This document shows positions 60,131 to 64,000 of a stretch of DNA of 64,000 bases, one piece after another. A program made the position numbers and the translations under genes. Location: positions 22,976,835 through 23,040,834 of the forward strand of contig OY992832.1 of NCBI GenBank assembly GCA_963921425.1. Reading direction: 5' to 3'. The stretch comes from Dryas octopetala. Its lineage: Eukaryota; Streptophyta; Magnoliopsida; Rosales; Rosaceae. The notes under the pieces are model-generated. The model was not told the origin of the DNA and did not search any database. It was given only the letters and a program-made list of their open reading frames with translations. Every line of letters begins with the position of its first letter. Within the stretch, counting starts at the first letter, position 1.

Positions 60131-61420
60131 TGCATGGAATTAGAACACTGGTGCATCCACTCATATGACTAGAAATCTCCGGCCAACACTTATACAACAA
60201 TGTTACACTGGCCACAACTCGGTTCTTCTTAACAATGGTAATTAGATGCCCATCACCTACACTGGTAACATGTCACTTTATCTTTGCTCCAACTCATATA
60301 GGTCAAACAATGTTAATGTTATTTCTTCCATGCGTAGGAATTTGTTGTCTATTGCTTAACTTATAACAATGTTCTTTGTACTTTTGATATATTCCCAAAT
60401 TTTCTACACCTTTGATTGTCTAATGACTCTCTTATTTTTCATGGTCTTTGTAGAAATAGTATTTACAAGCTACCTTATATTTCATCTCATCTTGATGCTT
60501 TATTTGCTTCTCTACAATCATCATCCTTATAGCATATATAGTATGTTGATTAGGTCGTTCTTCTAATAAGGTTATGTCATTTTTAGGTAAAAATAATTTG
60601 TTAGTTTCTAGTTTGAAGATTCAAAATTCATTTTTCAAAGGTTATGCTTTTGGTAAATCCACACAGCTTCCTTTTCACCTTTCCAATGACATAAGTGTGC
60701 ATTCTCCTTTTTCTCTTGTGCATTATGATGTTTGGAAATCTCCCACTTATTTTCTTACAAATTATAAATATTATGTCTTGTTAATTTGCTTATGATTATT
60801 ATTATTATTCTCATTTCACCTACTTATAATTTATGAAACACAATATGAGGTTCTTGAGCACTTTAAGAACTTCCTCTTATACATCAAAACACAATATTTT
60901 CTTTTACCTTCCAATAGTTTCAGAGTGATGGTGGCCTCATCCAAAGCTTTATGCTCATCTCTTAAGAGTCATCATCATTTTTCTTGTCGTTACACTCCAC
61001 AACAAAATAGTTTTGCAGAATGTAACCATTGTCTAACATGGTCAGACTCTTAATTTCCTTAGTAGTTATGTTCCTATAAGTCATTGAGTTGATGTTAATT
61101 TCACTGTTATTAATTTTTATTATCAATTGTCTTCCCCATCCTATTCTTCAATGGGCTTCTCCCTTCTCTAGTCTCTTTGGTCAAACTTCATCCTACTCTA
61201 AGTAGTGAGTCTTTGGTTGTGCATGTTATTCACAGTTCGGGCACTTATCTAACTAATAAGCTTTTGCCTAGAGCTATTAAGTATGTTTCTATATGTTACA
61301 GTTTGTAGCTATTGAGTGTGCTACTGGTTGAGTCTACATATCTCAACATTTTAACTTTGAGGAACATGCCTTCCCATTTGTGTAGCTAACTCTTTCACCT
61401 TTTCTTTCCTCCTGTAAGCG
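60131..61420 (+). pseudogene. Decayed Ty1/Copia polyprotein remnant
   Basis: Fragments occur in Copia order on the plus strand but in changing frames with stops. A protease-like NTGASTHMTRNL lies near 60140. The integrase zinc-region tail FGKSTQLPFHLSNDIS and FSLVHYDVWKSPTYFLTNYK lie at 60650-60780. The integrase-core signature YTPQQNSFAECNH lies near 60990. Reverse transcriptase and RNase H parts are not clear. LTRs were not identified. The 59740-60130 stretch before it has nothing I recognise. Confidence 0.8.
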
Positions 61421-61578
61421 GACACAATTAGGCTATCGTGATGATATTGTTATTTCATTGTTTTCTTGGTTGTGATGATATTGTTAGGCTATCATACGTA
61501 ATTTCATTCTTACGAGAAGAATATATTATTAATGGGAAGATATGGATCACGAACTACTATCATAAGTATTTTGATGGT

Positions 61579-63832
61579 GGTTTTGAAGGATAATTTGATT
61601 GTTATTTTCAAACCATAATAATGTCGTGGAGATCCATGTTATAGTTTTCTTATTCCTAGTTAATTACTACACAATTTGTAAATAACTAAAATTTGTCAAA
61701 TTTGAGTTTATGATAAATCATAGCTTAACTAACATACGAGTATTTATATTTTTTGATAACTTCTTACGAATCATATTATACCGTAATTATTTTGCTTAAA
61801 ATTCAAAATAAAAATATTATATCTGTATAATTTGTATTCCTTATTTTATAAAGATAAGTTTAGCTTATAGCATCAATACCAAGAGGGAAGATGATGTAAA
61901 GGTGTGGACAGTCTATCTATTGTGGGACTAGGGTTTTATCACTAAATGTTTTGGCAATTATTACGTATAGAATTTTGACTTTAAAACAAAGGTTGAAGAA
62001 CTATCAGAAAGTGGGATTGAATAGCTAAAAAAACTGTATTCGCACCATATGTTACACTCCCGAAGACATATTTTAAGGGGTTCCATTTGGAGAATTTTTA
62101 ATCTTGTTGTGCTTACACATATATCCGGTTCTAATTCTCCAAGTGACTCTTATTCAGAGAACGAAGAAAAGAATCCTTAAATGTTGGGATTTTAGCTTTT
62201 CATTGTTGGAAGGCATTAACAAAGCAAGGAAGAAAAAAAAGATTTGTTTGGTCTACCTCCAAGATACATATGATCAAGTGGGTTCCTTGGTAACTTAGGA
62301 AACCACATATGTAGATCACTCCAAAGGATCCAGAAGAAAAGAAATCAGTTGAAAAGCAATTTGTTGGTTTGCAAATCTACAAAAGCAAGAAAAAATTATA
62401 AAAGTTCATTTCCATATATGAATTAAGATACAAAAGGGATTGCATAATTCATCTGAAAGTAACTTCCGTGCTCAATTGGGAAAGATGAAAAATTATTAAG
62501 CTACAAGACAAAAGAAATTAAATGATCTCCTCCAAGAATTGGCAGAAATGCGTTAAGAGTAAGTTGGTCTCAAGTGAAGATCTAGAAGAACAAGATAAAA
62601 AACTAGAAACAAATACTTTGACATGAAGAAACAAATTCTGAAAAATTCAAAGAGTTAGGGAAGGAAATTAAGGACTGTAGGAAGAAAGAAGGAGAAACAT
62701 TGCAACTTCACAGAGAAAAATGGATCGGATGAGTTTCTTAGTTAATTATAAGATCTGATTGGCTGAATGTTTTTATAGTGGAAGACGATTTCTATTTTTA
62801 AAGAAAGTTATGACTTGAAAAGTAAGTTAAGATACCAGTGCAACATAATAAATAATGCCCCAATTTAGAAGACCTCTAATCGATGAATGAGAATAACTGT
62901 CAAAGATCTTATAGCTGCAATTAAAATGGAAAGAATTATTTAAGCAACATCAGATCAAATCGGGGGAGAAATACTTAATTAAATTCAGAAGGATGTTCAG
63001 CAGCTTCCCTTCATTTAGTAATGGTCATTCAATTATGGTAAAGTTTTATTTTTGGAACGAACTTTGCAACAAATCAAGGGCACTTATGTTCATTTTTGGG
63101 ATACCACTAACACTCGTGTGATTTCTTTCTATCAAAAAATGTTTAGAGATGTAATTAATCTTATTACATGGTTGAGAAAATCGATGGCTCATATGATATG
63201 TATTTGGATGACAACGACATTAAGCTCATTGGTAATGAAGTCAAGATTCTAAAGGTCTGATCCAGTAATCATTTATGTCCAAATTATAGGAAACATTTTA
63301 TATTTTTTGTGAAAAGAGTACTTGGTGAAGATTTGAATAAGTTAGCCTTAACTCATTTCAATAAGTTGATTCAGTACAAGACACCTACGAATGTCTTTAA
63401 AAATCTCATCTAACACCCATTACTCCTCCTAGCTAAAAAGAGATGTACGTACTTTATCTGTTGTGCAATGATCCATATAGATTATTCAAAAGAAAGAAGT
63501 TCTTGGCATATGAATATCAAATGATTAGGGTAGTGAACATTGAAAGTACGTCGTATTAATTAGTAGAACATTGGGTTTATTGATGCCTACGAATACATGT
63601 CTAGTGTTTTGAAGGATAGTTTGATTGTTATTTGTGAATCATAAATATTGTATAGATCCATGTTTTGGTAGTATTCTGATTTGTAAATATATAATTAAAA
63701 TTTATCTAATTTGAGTTTTTATTAAATCATACCTTAACTAATATATGAGTATTTTAATTTTTTGATTGATACTTACGAATTTAGATTGTACCATAGTTTT
63801 TAGGTTAAAATCCAAAATAAAAATATTAGATC
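61579..63832. repeat. 2.25-kb unit bounded by ~230-bp direct repeats
   Basis: The segment 61579-61822 and the segment 63606-63832 are diverged direct copies. Both start TTTTGAAGGATA, contain TCATA(G/C)CTTAACTAA, and end AAAATAAAAATATTA. The DNA between them has short A/G-rich open frames but no motif I can name. They could be LTR portions of an old non-autonomous retroelement. Nothing identifiable follows up to 64000. Confidence 0.65.
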
Positions 63833-64000
63833 GATCATTATTATAACATATCATTTAGCTAAGTTAGGAAATTTAGTTCAAGGGTACGTCTTATTGACGA
63901 ACTCGAACTTCACTTTCTGGTGAGAGCTCTATGCAATTATCATACATTGAAAGACCAACAATTTCAGTTGTGTACAAACAAAAAAGAGACTTGAAATCAC

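Noticed and set aside
62100..63410. Possible endogenous pararetrovirus or gag-like remnant
   Set aside because: No movement-protein, coat, protease or reverse-transcriptase motif can be seen; similarity in texture only.

Overview
This is a stretch of plant nuclear DNA. The genes contain introns with plant-type splice sites. The proteins are plant aldehyde oxidase, gamma-tubulin complex protein 6, an RTM2-like HSP20 protein and a plant DRB-type dsRNA-binding protein. There is a piece of chloroplast ycf2, and the DNA between genes is crowded with class II transposons. Protein and element style suggests a woody eudicot, possibly Rosaceae. That family placement is an impression, not something I can test.

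Layout. 1-3656: AT-rich intergenic DNA with a hairpin, an ~18-bp minisatellite and a nuclear plastid DNA insert. 3657-19585 (minus): an aldehyde oxidase gene of 10 exons, about 1377 aa. Its last intron is 7.2 kb and filled with transposons. 20130-21532: a 1.4-kb foldback element. 22164-32836 (minus): GCP6, 11 exons, about 1241 aa, with a miniature LTR retrotransposon (TRIM) in one intron. 33016-37273: a small MULE-like element whose right terminal repeat was split by a 3.57-kb hAT transposon carrying a broken transposase. 38241-42960: a non-autonomous CACTA element carrying a captured, decayed fragment of CDC48. 42961-46917: intergenic. 47134-48681 (plus): an RTM2-like gene with a long GA repeat just before the start codon and an 8-residue repeat region. 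49299-52150 (minus): a dsRNA-binding protein gene, convergent with the previous one, whose middle dsRBD looks halved. 52621-53140: a MULE-type MITE. 53602-59730: another MULE-type MITE split by a 6-kb CACTA element. 59731-64000: decayed Copia retrotransposon and a 2-kb unit bounded by direct repeats.

The four host genes have no evident shared pathway: ABA/aldehyde metabolism, microtubule nucleation, virus-movement restriction and RNA silencing. The most informative content is the transposon architecture. Eight insertions can be delimited to the base by target-site duplications (TSDs): 3 bp for the two CACTA elements, 8 bp for hAT, and 9 bp for the MULE-like MITEs. Two of the TIR-bounded elements were split by a later insertion. 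No CRISPR, operon, rRNA or tRNA gene was seen.
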